Shown here: positions 26,762 to 38,465 of the stretch, piece after piece
How positions within the stretch are numbered: the first letter of the stretch is position 1
How the letters are laid out: each line of letters begins with the position of its first letter
NCBI RefSeq assembly: GCF_963667045.1
Contig: NZ_OY762934.1
Coordinates: 1,605,501 to 1,669,500, forward strand
Length of the DNA stretch: 64,000 nt
Source of the DNA: an uncultured Cohaesibacter sp.
GTDB taxonomy: Bacteria > Pseudomonadota > Alphaproteobacteria > Rhizobiales > Cohaesibacteraceae
Direction of reading: 5' to 3'
Notes under the pieces: generated by a model
Seen by the model: the letters and a program-made list of their open reading frames with translations, nothing else
Told to the model about the DNA's origin: nothing
The model's database searches: none
Made by a program: the position numbers and the translations under genes

Positions 26762-27091
26762 ATGCGCTCCCAACCTGCCCGCTTTGCCCTTGTCTTCTTC
26801 TCGCTCAATCTGCTCTTTCCGCTGGCGGTACAGATCGGAGTGGCAATCATCGGCCTGTTCGGCCCCAACCTGCGCACGCTGGCGGTGGCACTGCCGGTGG
26901 TTTTGCTGATCAATATGGCTAACATCAGCCTTGCCTTCTTTTACAAGGCCTGGCAGAGGGTGGCGCTGATCACCATCATGCTGTTCAACGCCATTTCCGT
27001 TTTTACGATGGGCGGCCTGTCTTTTCTCACATCCGTTGTCGGGTGGGAGGAGATCGTGCCTGATCTGGTCAGTCTGATCCTGCGTCACTGA
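26762..27091 (+). CDS. Small membrane protein encoded against the cox operon
   Basis: 109 residues from the ATG at 26762, with AGAGGA ten bases upstream. Three or four hydrophobic helices (FALVFFSLNLLFPLAVQIGVAIIGLF, LAVALPVVLLINMANISLAFF, VALITIMLFNAISVFTMGGLSFL) and a basic N-terminus (MRSQPARF). I recognise no family. The frame's hydrophobic coding character and its own ribosome-binding site argue for a real gene, although it sits on the opposite strand between surf1 and DUF983 and its 3' end overlaps the DUF983 gene by 23 bases. Confidence 0.6.
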   Translation: MRSQPARFALVFFSLNLLFPLAVQIGVAIIGLFGPNLRTLAVALPVVLLINMANISLAFFYKAWQRVALITIMLFNAISVFTMGGLSFLTSVVGWEEIVPDLVSLILRH

Positions 27092-27449
27092 TCCGTTGGC
27101 CCTGCTCGGCCTTGGTGCGATACTGCTGGGCAATGAGCGCGCCCTTAAGCCAATAGAGGAAGGCGAGACACAACAGGATGGCGACCGGAGCCCAGATGAT
27201 CACCTGCAGCCAGGCCGGTGGCTCGTAGGTGAACTCGGTGTAGAGCAGTCCGCCGGTGGCAATGAAGCCAACGATCATGATGACAAAGACAGCCGGTCCA
27301 TCGCCGCTATCGATGAACCCGTAGTCAAGGCCGCAGACATCGCATCTGTCGGCAACCTTGAGAAAGCTCCTGTATAGCTTGCCCTTGCCACAGCGCGGGC
27401 ATTTGCCAGCGAAGGCCGTGCGGGCAATGCTGCCGCCACTTTCCGCCAT
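27069..27449 (-). CDS. DUF983 family membrane protein
   Basis: 126 residues from the ATG at 27449 (GGAAGGAAG upstream). An N-terminal zinc-ribbon-like part CPRCGKGKLYRSFLKVADRCDVCGLDYGF has two CxxC pairs. Then come GDGPAVFVIMIVGFI and a second helix. This is the DUF983 family, regularly found between coxC and surf1 in alphaproteobacteria, so a role in oxidase assembly is probable but unproven. Confidence 0.93.
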   Translation of the reverse strand: MAESGGSIARTAFAGKCPRCGKGKLYRSFLKVADRCDVCGLDYGFIDSGDGPAVFVIMIVGFIATGGLLYTEFTYEPPAWLQVIIWAPVAILLCLAFLYWLKGALIAQQYRTKAEQGQRISDAGSD

Positions 27450-27471
27450 GATACTTCCTTCCTGCACCGGC

Positions 27472-28308
27472 CTAATGGCCGATGGTGCCGCCGAAATTGC
27501 CCCAGACATAGATGGCCGTGAACAGGAACAACCAGACCACGTCAACAAAGTGCCAATACCAGGCGGCCGCTTCGAAGCCGAAATGCTGCTGAGGGGTGAA
27601 ATCGCCCTTGTAGACCCGGATGAGGCAGACGATCAGGAAAATCGTTCCGACGAACACATGGAAGCCGTGGAAGCCGGTGGCCATGAAGAAGGTGGCACCA
27701 TAGATGCTTTCCTTGAAGGCAAACGGGGCGTGGACATATTCATAGACCTGTACTGCCGAGAAGACGATGCCGAGCAGAATGGTCAGCGCCAGCCCTTTCT
27801 TGACCCCGTCCCGATCGTTCTCCAGCAACGCGTGGTGCGCCCATGTCACCGTCGTGCCGGAAGCCAGCAGCAGCAGCGTGTTGAACAGCGGCAGGTGCCA
27901 CGGATCGATGACTTCCAGCCCCTTGGGGGGCCAGACACCGCCAAGAAATTCCGTGCGCAGATATTGCTTGGCCTCATCGGCAAACAGGCTGGCATCGAAG
28001 AAGGCCCAGAACCACGCCACGAAGAACATCACTTCCGAGGCGATGAACAGGATCATGCCATAGCGCAGATGCAGCTGGACCACCGGCGTGTGGTGGCCTT
28101 CATGGGCTTCACTGATGACATCGCGCCACCAGCCAAGCATGGTATAGAGGACACCGACAAGGCCCGCCAGCAGAATGAGGCTGGTGCCGCCGTGGAACAG
28201 CGTAACCGCGCCGATTGCCATGGCAAAGGCAGATAGCGAGGCGATGATCGGCCAGGGGCTGGGGTCGATGATGTGATAGTCGTGGTTCTTGCCATGAGCC
28301 TCAGCCAT
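27472..28308 (-). CDS. coxC: Cytochrome c oxidase subunit III
   Basis: 278 residues, seven TM helices. HDYHIIDPSPWPIIASLSAFAMA, GMILFIASEVMFFVAWFWAFFDASL and ATGFHGFHVFVGTIFLIVCL are standard subunit III blocks; the Glu in ASEVMFF is the lipid-site carboxylate. It stabilises the proton-pumping core. The start overlaps the 3' end of ctaG by 8 bases, so translation is probably coupled. Confidence 0.97.
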   Translation of the reverse strand: MAEAHGKNHDYHIIDPSPWPIIASLSAFAMAIGAVTLFHGGTSLILLAGLVGVLYTMLGWWRDVISEAHEGHHTPVVQLHLRYGMILFIASEVMFFVAWFWAFFDASLFADEAKQYLRTEFLGGVWPPKGLEVIDPWHLPLFNTLLLLASGTTVTWAHHALLENDRDGVKKGLALTILLGIVFSAVQVYEYVHAPFAFKESIYGATFFMATGFHGFHVFVGTIFLIVCLIRVYKGDFTPQQHFGFEAAAWYWHFVDVVWLFLFTAIYVWGNFGGTIGH

Positions 28309-28960
28309 TGTCTGCTCCTCCCAAGTGCGGCGATGTCCTGTCGGTGGGTGCGGGGCTACCGCCCACCTTGGCCGCCTTGTCGGCGGGTTCCTTTTCCAGC
28401 GGGAAGAAGGTGTAGGACAGGGTGATGGTGTCGATGAATCGGAGATCCGGGTCCTTGTCGATATCGGGATCGATAAAGAAGATCACCGGCATGTGGCTGG
28501 TTTCACCCGCATTCACAGTCTGTTCAGTGAAGCAGAAGCATTCCAGCTTGTTGAAATAGGCGCCCGCAGCCTGCGGCGTGACGTTGAAGGTGGCGGTTCC
28601 GGCGGATGCATGCTGGCCCAGATTGACCACCTTGTAGAAGGCTTCGCCGGTCTCGCCCACCTTAAGGGTCACGGGTTTGGTCTCGGGCCGGAAGGTCCAG
28701 CTGAGCCCGCCGGAGACATTGGCGTCAAAGCGCACGGTCATCTTGCGATCAATCGATGACGCCGGGGCAGCCGTTGCCGCCCGCGTCGTGCCACCGTAGC
28801 CGGTCACCTGACAGAAGAGCGAATAGAGCGGCACGGCGGCATAGGCCATACCAACCATCACACCAACAAAGCCCAGAAGCCCATAGGCCAGCCGCAGATT
28901 GGCGCGGGCATTGTCGACCGGGCGGGTCTCGCCTTTCTCAGTCGTGTTCTGTTCGCTCAT
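28301..28960 (-). CDS. ctaG: Cytochrome c oxidase assembly protein CtaG/Cox11
   Basis: 219 residues. One TM helix (LRLAYGLLGFVGVMVGMAYAAVPLYSLFCQVTGYGGT) with the conserved Cys, then a periplasmic immunoglobulin-like domain with KLECFCFTEQ, whose CxC motif binds Cu(I), and MPVIFFIDP. It delivers copper to the CuB centre of subunit I. It lies between the CoxF-like gene and coxC in the usual order. Confidence 0.96.
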   Translation of the reverse strand: MSEQNTTEKGETRPVDNARANLRLAYGLLGFVGVMVGMAYAAVPLYSLFCQVTGYGGTTRAATAAPASSIDRKMTVRFDANVSGGLSWTFRPETKPVTLKVGETGEAFYKVVNLGQHASAGTATFNVTPQAAGAYFNKLECFCFTEQTVNAGETSHMPVIFFIDPDIDKDPDLRFIDTITLSYTFFPLEKEPADKAAKVGGSPAPTDRTSPHLGGADNG

Positions 28961-28991
28961 CGGATCACACTTTCCTGTTGCACCAGCCGGT

Positions 28992-29153
28992 TCAAAGCGG
29001 ACGGTTCATCACGCCCGGCCCCATCTTGACGATGGTGATGGCGTAGAAAATGAGAACCAGAGCTCCGAGCGCAAAGGCAATCGCCATGGAACGCCGACGC
29101 TGGCGTTTCTTCTGGGTTTCGGTCAGGGTGACCCGTTCGATGATTTCAGCCAT
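28992..29153 (-). CDS. CoxF-like small membrane protein
   Basis: 53 residues: a charged N-terminus (MAEIIERVTLTETQKKRQRRR), one TM helix (MAIAFALGALVLIFYAIT) and a short IVKMGPGVMNRPL tail. Size, plan and place (between ctaB and ctaG) match the CoxF proteins of rhizobial cox operons, whose exact function is unknown. It lies 45 bases downstream of ctaB and 31 bases upstream of ctaG. Confidence 0.85.
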   Translation of the reverse strand: MAEIIERVTLTETQKKRQRRRSMAIAFALGALVLIFYAITIVKMGPGVMNRPL

Positions 29154-29198
29154 GACAATGTCCTTTCACAGGGTCATGAGGCTCCGGTTGCCGCTTGC

Positions 29199-30197
29199 TC
29201 AGAGGAGCGAGGGCAGAGCAGGAAGCCCAGCGAGGCGCTCAAAGAGCAGCGTCGCATAAAGCAGAAAAAGATAGAGGATGGAGAAGCCGAACATCTGTCC
29301 GGCGGCCTTTCTGGCCGCGTTCCCCTCGCGCAGGACATAGACCCGCAAGGCTGCCCCGATGAACAAAAGACCCAGCGCCACGGACAGGGCACCGTAGGTC
29401 ACACCGGCAAAGCCGAGCAGTGCGGGCAACACGCCGATGGGCGCCAGCAGCAGCGAGTAAATAAGGATCTGCGAGCGGGTGACCGCCTCGCCCGCCACGA
29501 CCGGCAGCATCGGCACCTTGGCGGCGCGATAGTCATCGCTCTTGATGAGGGCCAGCGCCCAGAAATGGGGTGGTGTCCACATGAAGATGATGAGAAACAG
29601 CACGATGGACTCGATGCTGACCGTGCCGGTCACCGCCGCCCAGCCGATCATCGGCGGGAAGGCCCCGGCCGCGCCACCGATGACGATGTTCTGCGGCGTG
29701 CGGCGCTTCAGCCACATGGTGTAGACCACTGCATAGAAGAAAATGGTGAAGGCCAAGAGCCCCCCGGCCAGCCAGTTGACCAGCAGGCCGAGCATCAGCA
29801 CGGAGCCGACAGACAGCGTCAACCCGAAGCTGAGGGCTTCGCCCGGCGTGATGCGCCCTGCAGGAATGGGCCGGTTGGCGGTGCGCTTCATCACTGCGTC
29901 GATGTCGGCGTCATACCACATGTTGAGCGCCCCGGAGGCGCCGCCGCCGATGGCGATGCAGAGAATGGCGATAAGGCTTTCCAGCGGATGCAGATGACCG
30001 GGCGCGACCATCAGGCCAACGAGGGCGGTAAAGATCACCAGAGACATCACCCGCGGCTTGAGCAAGGCGATATAGTCGCGCACCTCCGCGCCGCCGAAAT
30101 CCACGCCGTAATCGGCTCGGGTCAGCGCCTTGGTGGTGGCAACGGCCGCAAGGGCCTGTTTGCGCTCAGCATGGTCCACATGGTCCACAAGGGTCAT
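29199..30197 (-). CDS. ctaB: Protohaem IX farnesyltransferase (haem O synthase)
   Basis: 332 residues, about nine TM helices. [17 protein letters not shown] and [25 protein letters not shown] carry the polyprenyl-diphosphate site (DxxxD plus RTxxRP). [37 protein letters not shown] is the second family block. It farnesylates haem B to haem O, the precursor of haem A for subunit I. No ctaA (haem A synthase) is seen in this window. Confidence 0.96.
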   Translation of the reverse strand: MTLVDHVDHAERKQALAAVATTKALTRADYGVDFGGAEVRDYIALLKPRVMSLVIFTALVGLMVAPGHLHPLESLIAILCIAIGGGASGALNMWYDADIDAVMKRTANRPIPAGRITPGEALSFGLTLSVGSVLMLGLLVNWLAGGLLAFTIFFYAVVYTMWLKRRTPQNIVIGGAAGAFPPMIGWAAVTGTVSIESIVLFLIIFMWTPPHFWALALIKSDDYRAAKVPMLPVVAGEAVTRSQILIYSLLLAPIGVLPALLGFAGVTYGALSVALGLLFIGAALRVYVLREGNAARKAAGQMFGFSILYLFLLYATLLFERLAGLPALPSLL

Positions 30198-30311
30198 TGT
30201 CTCTCTCCCGACAGGTTTCAGCCTGCCTCGTTGTTATCGGATCCTTTTGTCTTTCTCTTTTATCGTCTTGCTTGCTGGCGTTTCGGCCAGAGGGCGGTGC
30301 AGGGCTTGAAA

Positions 30312-30341
30312 CGCCAAGGCTCGAGCGATCAAGCCTTGGCG
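30312..30341 (-). terminator. Stem-loop between ctaD and ctaB (possible attenuator)
   Basis: CGCCAAGGCT pairs perfectly with AGCCTTGGCG across a 10-base loop, and TTTC follows on the minus strand. It lies 28 bases past ctaD. With only a weak T run it may merely reduce read-through, giving more structural than assembly protein. Confidence 0.55.
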
Positions 30342-30368
30342 ACGGGCCTCCTCACTTGCCCTTTGCCC

Positions 30369-32913
<2,545 letters not shown>

Positions 32914-33152
32914 GGTCGCTCCTCCCTTGTCAAACGTCTCAAATCCGGGGCATTGGTCGACACGCATCGCCGGATGTCTTGCTGATCTGCTTTCTGCAAC
33001 AATGGTCCGACGCACCGTTAAGGTCTCTGGCAAGGTCTTGGGCACCATCTCGGGCCACAGGGCTTTGCTTTTCCGCTCATGGACCGGTCGGTTTCCGCTT
33101 GTCTTGCTTTTCAGGAAACCGGCCTCAGAACAGGGTCGTACCGAATTTCAAT

Positions 33153-33166
33153 TTGATTCAGATCAA
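33153..33166. promoter_or_regulatory. FNR/FixK-type box in the coxB-ialB divergent region
   Basis: TTGATTCAGATCAA is a perfect match to TTGAT-N4-ATCAA. It sits in a 550-base gene-free region between divergent coxB (start 32913) and the IalB gene (start 33464), 240 and about 300 bases from them. Oxygen-responsive control of the oxidase is the natural reading. Nothing else recognisable is seen in this region apart from AT-rich promoter-like stretches near 33240-33350. Confidence 0.65.
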
Positions 33167-33463
33167 GTCCGGAATATTCAGACACATGCGACCGGATGTC
33201 GCAACCTCTGCGCATAGTCCATTAGTGCGACAGAATGCCCTACTTCACAATTTATTCTTTATTATTCAAAAATATCCACATGCGTCATTCCCCGAACAAG
33301 GCGAAGCGCACCGAAAATATCCCCAATATTTTATTGCCACAATTGAAGCCTAGTGCTGACTGTGGAACCATTTCCAAGACAGCGGGTCGGCGAATCAGGC
33401 AAATAGAGTTCGGTTTCCGTCCCTAACACTTCATGCCCCTTCATGCCCTTTAGGGCGATAGTC

Positions 33464-34030
33464 ATGGTGACACTTTCAATGACCTGCAAGCATGCCCCGG
33501 TTCGTTATTTCAGCAAGGTGCCATCTGGCGCCTTGTTTGCCGTAGCCCTTCTCCTGACATCTCTCATGACCATCGGCTTTTCGGCCAGTGACGCCAATGC
33601 ACAAGGGGCCGTACGCTCCAAGCATGGCGATTGGGAAATCCGCTGCGATACGCCTCCGGGTTCACCGTCTGAGCAATGCGCGCTGATGCAGTATGTGACT
33701 GCGGCGGATCGCGACAATGTGGGGCTCACCGTGATCATCCTGAAGACCGCAGACAAATCGGCCCGCATCCTGCGCGTGCTGACCCCACTTGGCGTGCTGC
33801 TGCCCCATGGTCTGGGCCTGCATGTGGATACCACCGATGTGGGCAATGCAGGCTTCGTGCGCTGCCTGCCACAGGGCTGCATCGCCGAAGTCATCATGGA
33901 TGACCAATTGCTCAAGCTTCTGGAAGAGGGCAAGACCGCGACCTTCATCGTCTTCCAGACGCCGGAAGAAGGCATCGGCATTCCCATTGAGCTCAATGGC
34001 TTCAAATCTGGGTTTGATGCTCTGAAGTAA
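33464..34030 (+). CDS. Invasion-associated locus B (IalB) family protein
   Basis: 188 residues from the ATG at 33464 (AGGG eight bases upstream). A signal peptide (LFAVALLLTSLMTIGFSASDANA) precedes the IalB domain: SKHGDWEIRCDTPPG, EQCALMQYV, GVLLPHGLGLHVD, GFVRCLPQGCIAEVIMDDQLL. Four cysteines are placed for two disulfides. IalB proteins are periplasmic, widespread in rhizobia and relatives, with no defined biochemical activity outside Bartonella invasion phenotypes. Single gene with its own terminator. Confidence 0.92.
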   Translation: MVTLSMTCKHAPVRYFSKVPSGALFAVALLLTSLMTIGFSASDANAQGAVRSKHGDWEIRCDTPPGSPSEQCALMQYVTAADRDNVGLTVIILKTADKSARILRVLTPLGVLLPHGLGLHVDTTDVGNAGFVRCLPQGCIAEVIMDDQLLKLLEEGKTATFIVFQTPEEGIGIPIELNGFKSGFDALK

Positions 34031-34062
34031 CGGCAGACAGCCGCTCGGGACGACATAATCAG

Positions 34063-34088
34063 AGGCCTCACAAGGAGGCCTTTTGTTT
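34063..34088 (+). terminator. Rho-independent terminator after ialB
   Basis: AGGCCTC pairs with GAGGCCT around ACAAG, followed by TTTGTTT, 32 bases past the stop. Confidence 0.8.
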
Positions 34089-34163
34089 GCCCGGCCAACG
34101 TGGATGCCTGCCAGTAGCATCGCCCAGACAACACCTCCACAGATCTGCGAAAAGGAGCACCCC

Positions 34164-34598
34164 ATGTCTCACACCGAACAGATCACACATCAAATGGACC
34201 ATCACACGGGAAGCTGTCTGTGCGGCGGGGTAGCTTTCGAGATCTCTGGTACCTTCGAGCACTTCTTCCTCTGCCACTGCCAGCGCTGCCGCAAGGCCAG
34301 CGGCACCGCCCACACTGCCAATCTGTTCAGCACGACGGCAAGAGTGGTCTGGCTCAGCGGCGAAGACCTTCTGTGTCATTATCATGTTCCCGAGAGCCGC
34401 CATGCCCGCTGCTTCTGCAAAAACTGCGGCTCGCCCCTGCCCCTTGCCCAGCCCGACCTGGGGCTGGTTCTGGTGCCTGCCGGATGTCTGGACACACCGT
34501 TGGCGATGCGCGCCGAAGCGCATATCTTTACCGGATCGCGTGCCGAGTGGGATGATGATCTGGCCGCATTGCCAGAGTTCGACGCCCTGCCCGGCTAG
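34164..34598 (+). CDS. GFA (glutathione-dependent formaldehyde-activating-like) zinc protein
   Basis: 144 residues from the ATG at 34164 (AAAGGAG upstream). GSCLCGGVAFEI, CHCQRCRKASG and CFCKNCGSPL supply the two zinc sites of the GFA/CENP-V fold. The family includes a protein once thought to speed the reaction of formaldehyde with glutathione; most members, including this, have no known substrate. It stands alone. Confidence 0.92.
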   Translation: MSHTEQITHQMDHHTGSCLCGGVAFEISGTFEHFFLCHCQRCRKASGTAHTANLFSTTARVVWLSGEDLLCHYHVPESRHARCFCKNCGSPLPLAQPDLGLVLVPAGCLDTPLAMRAEAHIFTGSRAEWDDDLAALPEFDALPG

Positions 34599-34631
34599 AT
34601 GCCGAAGGGCATGATGCGGCCCTCTAGCCCT

Positions 34632-35273
34632 CTAGTGCAGATGGTGGATGTTTGAGGAGGTGTCGTCGTTGTGGTCGGCACCGTTCTGGCCACCATTGAT
34701 GACCTTCAGGCGACCACGCCAGCGATCAGAGAGCGCCCGCAAGCCGGAAACCTCGACCATGCCGTGGGAGCGGAAGCCCATCAGCTCGCGGATTTTCTCG
34801 GCTTCTTCCTCGGAAGGAAAGGCCCCGAAGGCGGGCAGGCCGTCGCCATTCTCCAGAACGGGATGGATCTCGATCACGGTCTCGTCGGTCGCCCAGTTGG
34901 GGCGGTGAAACTCCAGAATGGAAATATCGGCAAAGGGCGTCCGGGTCTCGCGGTGGCGAAACAGCCAGTCGCGGGTTGTCTGAATCAGCTGCTGTCCCTC
35001 AAGATCGAGACGGGTATCCCGCGCCTCCCCCATGAGCGCCGAGAGCAGAAAGAACGTTCCGCCCGCTGCACCGAGCAGCCCCAGAAGGCCATAGGGGATC
35101 AGCACCCAGCTGAAGCGGTTCCACTGGGGCGCGACCAGCAGCGCATAGGGCAACAACCACAACACCACCCCGAACAGTCCGATCATCACACGAACCGGCA
35201 GGGGATAGTGATTGTGAAACAGGAAGGGATCATCCTTGGCCTTCGTCCCGGTATTGATGCCGCAACTGCTCAT
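34632..35273 (-). CDS. Two-TM membrane protein with a soluble C-terminal domain
   Basis: 213 residues. Two TM helices at about 27-50 (VRVMIGLFGVVLWLLPYALLV) and 58-80 (VLIPYGLLGLLGAAGGTFFLL), then a cytosolic domain with DLEGQQLIQTTRDWLF, TPFADISILEFH and EEEAEKIRELMGF. The tail is His/Asn/Asp-rich (DHNDDTSSNIHHLH) and might bind metal. I recognise no named family. The gene at 39806 has the same plan and similar word order, so they are probably distant paralogues. It lies downstream of thrB on the same strand. Confidence 0.75.
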   Translation of the reverse strand: MSSCGINTGTKAKDDPFLFHNHYPLPVRVMIGLFGVVLWLLPYALLVAPQWNRFSWVLIPYGLLGLLGAAGGTFFLLSALMGEARDTRLDLEGQQLIQTTRDWLFRHRETRTPFADISILEFHRPNWATDETVIEIHPVLENGDGLPAFGAFPSEEEAEKIRELMGFRSHGMVEVSGLRALSDRWRGRLKVINGGQNGADHNDDTSSNIHHLH

Positions 35274-35311
35274 CCTGCCCTCTGTGCTGTCGCCATTGAT
35301 CCTGTCGGATC

Positions 35312-36277
35312 CTAACGCTCGATGCCATAATCCATCGGGGTCCGGATGGAGCGATGGAAGCGAAGTTTCTTGAGATATTCAATCGGGTCCTTGGGCGTGA
35401 CCTGAGCCCCTTCCGGCACATTCAGCCAGTCATAGAGGCGCGTGAGATGAAAGCGCAAGGCTGCCCCGCGGGCCAGAAGCGGCAGGGCATTGTATTCCTC
35501 CACCTGCAGTGGACGCACCGATTGGTAGCCCTTCAGCATGGCGCGGGCCTTGGTGACATTGAACATGTCGTCAGGCTCGAAGCACCAGGCGTTGAGGCAG
35601 ATGGCGATATCATAGGCCAGAAGGTCATTACAGGCAAAGTAGAAGTCGATGATGCCTGACAGGGCGCCTCTCAGAAAGAAAACATTGTCGACGAACAGGT
35701 CGGCATGAATGATGCCCTTGGGCAGATCGCGCGGCCAGTGGGCCTCGAAGAACTCGAGTTCCTTCTCGATTTCAGCCTGCAGCCCCTTCTGCACCTCGTC
35801 AGCCCGATTGGCGCACATGGCAAACAATGGCCGCCAGCCACCGACCGACAATGCATTGGGACGCACGATCTCAAAGCCCTCGCCCGCCTTGTGCATGCGG
35901 GCCATGGCTTCGCCAAGCTGCTCGCACTGCTCGACGGAAGGGCGGCGCACCCACATGCCCTCAAGGAATGTGACCATGGCGGCAGGACGTCCGGCCAGAT
36001 GCCCCAGGGCCTTGCCTTCACCGTTCTTGAGCGGTGTCGGGCAGTTGAGGCCACGTGCCGAGAGATGCTCCATCAGCCCCAGAAAGAAAGGCAGATCGGT
36101 CGGGTTGACCCGCTTTTCATAGAGCGTGAGGATGTAGGGGCCGGTTTCGGTTTGAACAAGGAAGTTCGAGTTCTCGACACCTTCCGCGATGCCCTTGTAG
36201 GAGGTGAGTGCACCCACATTGTAGTTGTCTACAAAGGCGCTCAGTTCTTCATCGCTGACTTCCGTATAGACCGCCAT
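35312..36277 (-). CDS. thrB: Homoserine kinase (APH-fold type)
   Basis: 321 residues from the ATG at 36277 (AAGGGG upstream). [31 protein letters not shown] is the opening block of the ThrB family of the aminoglycoside-phosphotransferase fold. [13 protein letters not shown] is the catalytic loop (Asp), and [11 protein letters not shown] the Mg-binding Asp. It phosphorylates homoserine for ThrC. It follows ispH by 112 bases, the order usual in alphaproteobacteria, but rnhA, often next, is at 18 kb here. Confidence 0.96.
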   Translation of the reverse strand: MAVYTEVSDEELSAFVDNYNVGALTSYKGIAEGVENSNFLVQTETGPYILTLYEKRVNPTDLPFFLGLMEHLSARGLNCPTPLKNGEGKALGHLAGRPAAMVTFLEGMWVRRPSVEQCEQLGEAMARMHKAGEGFEIVRPNALSVGGWRPLFAMCANRADEVQKGLQAEIEKELEFFEAHWPRDLPKGIIHADLFVDNVFFLRGALSGIIDFYFACNDLLAYDIAICLNAWCFEPDDMFNVTKARAMLKGYQSVRPLQVEEYNALPLLARGAALRFHLTRLYDWLNVPEGAQVTPKDPIEYLKKLRFHRSIRTPMDYGIER

Positions 36278-36389
36278 ATCGGTCCCCTTTCGACTTGTCT
36301 TCTCTATTTCCGATGCGAGGGGGCCGCTTGTGCCCGGCCCTTCCCCATTCTGTCCAACCGGGCCTTTCAGGCCTGATGGCTCCGATCTG

Positions 36390-37397
36390 TTATCTGACGG
36401 GCTCCGCCTTGGGGCCCTCTTCCAACACCCCTGCGGCAACGGCCGCTTCACGCAATTCACGCGGAATGTTGAAGACCATGTCTTCCTTGGCGATGGTGAC
36501 AACCTCGACGGTTACCGCATAGCGGGCGGAAAAGGCCTCGATGACTTCCTCGACCAGAATTTCCGGAGCCGAGGCGCCCGCCGTGATGGCAACCGACGAA
36601 ATGTCGCCAAGGCTGTCCCAGTCGATGTCGGCTGCGCGCTGAAGCAGCAAAGACTGGCGACAGCCAGCCCTCTCGCCCACTTCGCGCAGGCGCTTGGAGT
36701 TGGAGCTGTTGGGAGCGCCCACCACGATCATCACGTCGGCGCGGGGGGCGACGGTCTTCACCGCTTCCTGCCGGTTGGTGGTGGCGTAACAGATATCATC
36801 CTTGTTCGGCCCCTGAATGTTGGGGAAGCGAGCCTTCAGCGCATCGACAATCCCGGCGGTATCATCCACCGACAGGGTCGTCTGGGTGATCCAGGCCAGA
36901 TTGTCCGGGTCACGCGGCTCGAAGTCTGCCACATCGTCCACCGTCTCGATGAGCTTGACCACATTGTCGGCAAGCTGCCCCATGGTGCCGATCACCTCGG
37001 GGTGACCGGCATGGCCGATCAAAACCACCTCGTGGCCGCGCTTGTCGTGCAGCATGGCTTCCTTGTGAACCTTGGAAACCAGCGGACAGGTGGCATCGAG
37101 ATAGAAGAAATTCTTCGCCTTTGCCGCTTCCGGCACTGACTTGGGCACGCCATGAGCCGAGAAGATCACCGGCTGGTTGGTCTCTGGAATCTCGTCCAGT
37201 TCCTCAACGAACACGGCGCCCTTGGCCTTCAGGCTTTCAACCACATATTTGTTATGGACAATCTCATGACGCACATAGACGGGAGCCCCGAAGGTCTTGA
37301 GAGCCAGATCCACGATCTGGATCGCCCGGTCAACGCCTGCGCAGAAGCCACGCGGGGCGCACAGCAGAATTTCCAGCGGCGGGTTCGTCTTGCTCAT
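36390..37397 (-). CDS. ispH: 4-hydroxy-3-methylbut-2-enyl diphosphate reductase
   Basis: 335 residues. The three iron-sulfur cysteines lie in [26 protein letters not shown] and the later RAGCRQSL region. [12 protein letters not shown] and [14 protein letters not shown] contact the substrate diphosphate. It makes IPP and DMAPP in the last step of the MEP pathway using a 4Fe-4S cluster. Upstream is a 352-base gap shared with a divergent lipoprotein gene. Confidence 0.97.
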   Translation of the reverse strand: MSKTNPPLEILLCAPRGFCAGVDRAIQIVDLALKTFGAPVYVRHEIVHNKYVVESLKAKGAVFVEELDEIPETNQPVIFSAHGVPKSVPEAAKAKNFFYLDATCPLVSKVHKEAMLHDKRGHEVVLIGHAGHPEVIGTMGQLADNVVKLIETVDDVADFEPRDPDNLAWITQTTLSVDDTAGIVDALKARFPNIQGPNKDDICYATTNRQEAVKTVAPRADVMIVVGAPNSSNSKRLREVGERAGCRQSLLLQRAADIDWDSLGDISSVAITAGASAPEILVEEVIEAFSARYAVTVEVVTIAKEDMVFNIPRELREAAVAAGVLEEGPKAEPVR

Positions 37398-37749
37398 ATT
37401 GTCTTCACCTTGAGGAGGGTTTAAGCAAATCGCTCATCATTAGGGATATGAAGAGTGTGAACCGGCTCCTGTCAAGGTGAGAAGGTTTGGAAAAGTCATT
37501 CTCAGACAGATTCCCCTGTAAAGAGAATGGATTTTCACTACCAGACTATGCAAGAAAGGAACGATGGACTGCAATTTTTTCCCCGGGTGAATTGCAAATA
37601 ACGGAACGCCGGTTATTATTCGCCATCGGCCTCAATTATGCTATAAGTCGGGGCTAAACAAGAGTATGGGCCAGGATCGAGTCGCTCTGAAGACACCGGA
37701 TCCCCTTTGCCATGCGATGCGTAGTAAGTGGTGCGTTTAGAAAGAGTGG
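37398..37749. other. Divergent intergenic region, ispH / lipoprotein
   Basis: No gene is seen. It holds weak inverted repeats (CATTCTC with GAGAATG, 37494-37527; AATAAC with GTTATT near 37598-37618) and AT-rich promoter-like DNA. Nothing is recognisable as a known operator or riboswitch. Confidence 0.5.
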
Positions 37750-38421
37750 ATGATGTCGGTATCTTTTTCCAATATCTGCAAACTGGCTGCCGTGGGTGCC
37801 TTGGGGTTCTCCCTTTCGGGTTGCATAACCGGCCCCGGCGGCATGAAGATGCCTTCCTTTGGCAACAAGTCCACAGATAGCCAGGCAACCTCCCCTGTAT
37901 CGGGGCCCGCAACACCGGGCGTGACTTCAAGCGCTGCGGATGTGGCCAACGGTGGCGCGATCGTTGACAGCACCACCAATCTCATTCTTTCCAACGCCAA
38001 GAATATCAACGGCTATTGCCCATCGGTCAGCATTCTGGGTGACACCAATGTCTACCAGTCCTACGCCAAGGGTGGCGAGGGCAATGCCAACATGCTGATC
38101 CATCAGGCCAACATCACCCAGACCGCGCGCGAATGCACCGACATGGGCGCCGAGATGTTCATCAAGGTCGGCGTTGCAGGCCGGGTTCTCGGCGGGCCGA
38201 AGTCCACAGACAAGGATAAGGCCGTATTGCCACTGCGCATCGTGATCAAGCAGAAGGACACCGTGCTCTATTCCCAGCTGCACAAGGTGCCCGTGATGCT
38301 GGCGCCGCCGGATCGTTCCGGCCTGTTTGCCAAGGTCGACGAGGGTATCGCCATTCCGATGCCACGTGAGCGCAACGTTCAGATTCTGGTCGGCTTTGAT
38401 TCCGGCCCCAGCAAGCGCTAG
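37750..38421 (+). CDS. Putative lipoprotein
   Basis: 223 residues. The N-terminus ends in a lipobox (GFSLSGC, Cys25 or so), followed by a Gly/Ser/Thr-rich linker. The mature part has YCPSVSILGDTNVYQSYAKG, ITQTARECTDMGAEMFIKVGVAGRVLGGP and a C-terminal PMPRERNVQILVGFD. Two cysteines could form a disulfide. The general plan fits conserved alphaproteobacterial outer-membrane lipoproteins of unknown function; no specific family can be named. It converges on the helix-turn-helix gene. Confidence 0.8.
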   Translation: MMSVSFSNICKLAAVGALGFSLSGCITGPGGMKMPSFGNKSTDSQATSPVSGPATPGVTSSAADVANGGAIVDSTTNLILSNAKNINGYCPSVSILGDTNVYQSYAKGGEGNANMLIHQANITQTARECTDMGAEMFIKVGVAGRVLGGPKSTDKDKAVLPLRIVIKQKDTVLYSQLHKVPVMLAPPDRSGLFAKVDEGIAIPMPRERNVQILVGFDSGPSKR

Positions 38422-38465
38422 GCTTCCCTAACTGACATGTTCCCACAAACGGGAGGGGCCTTTTC

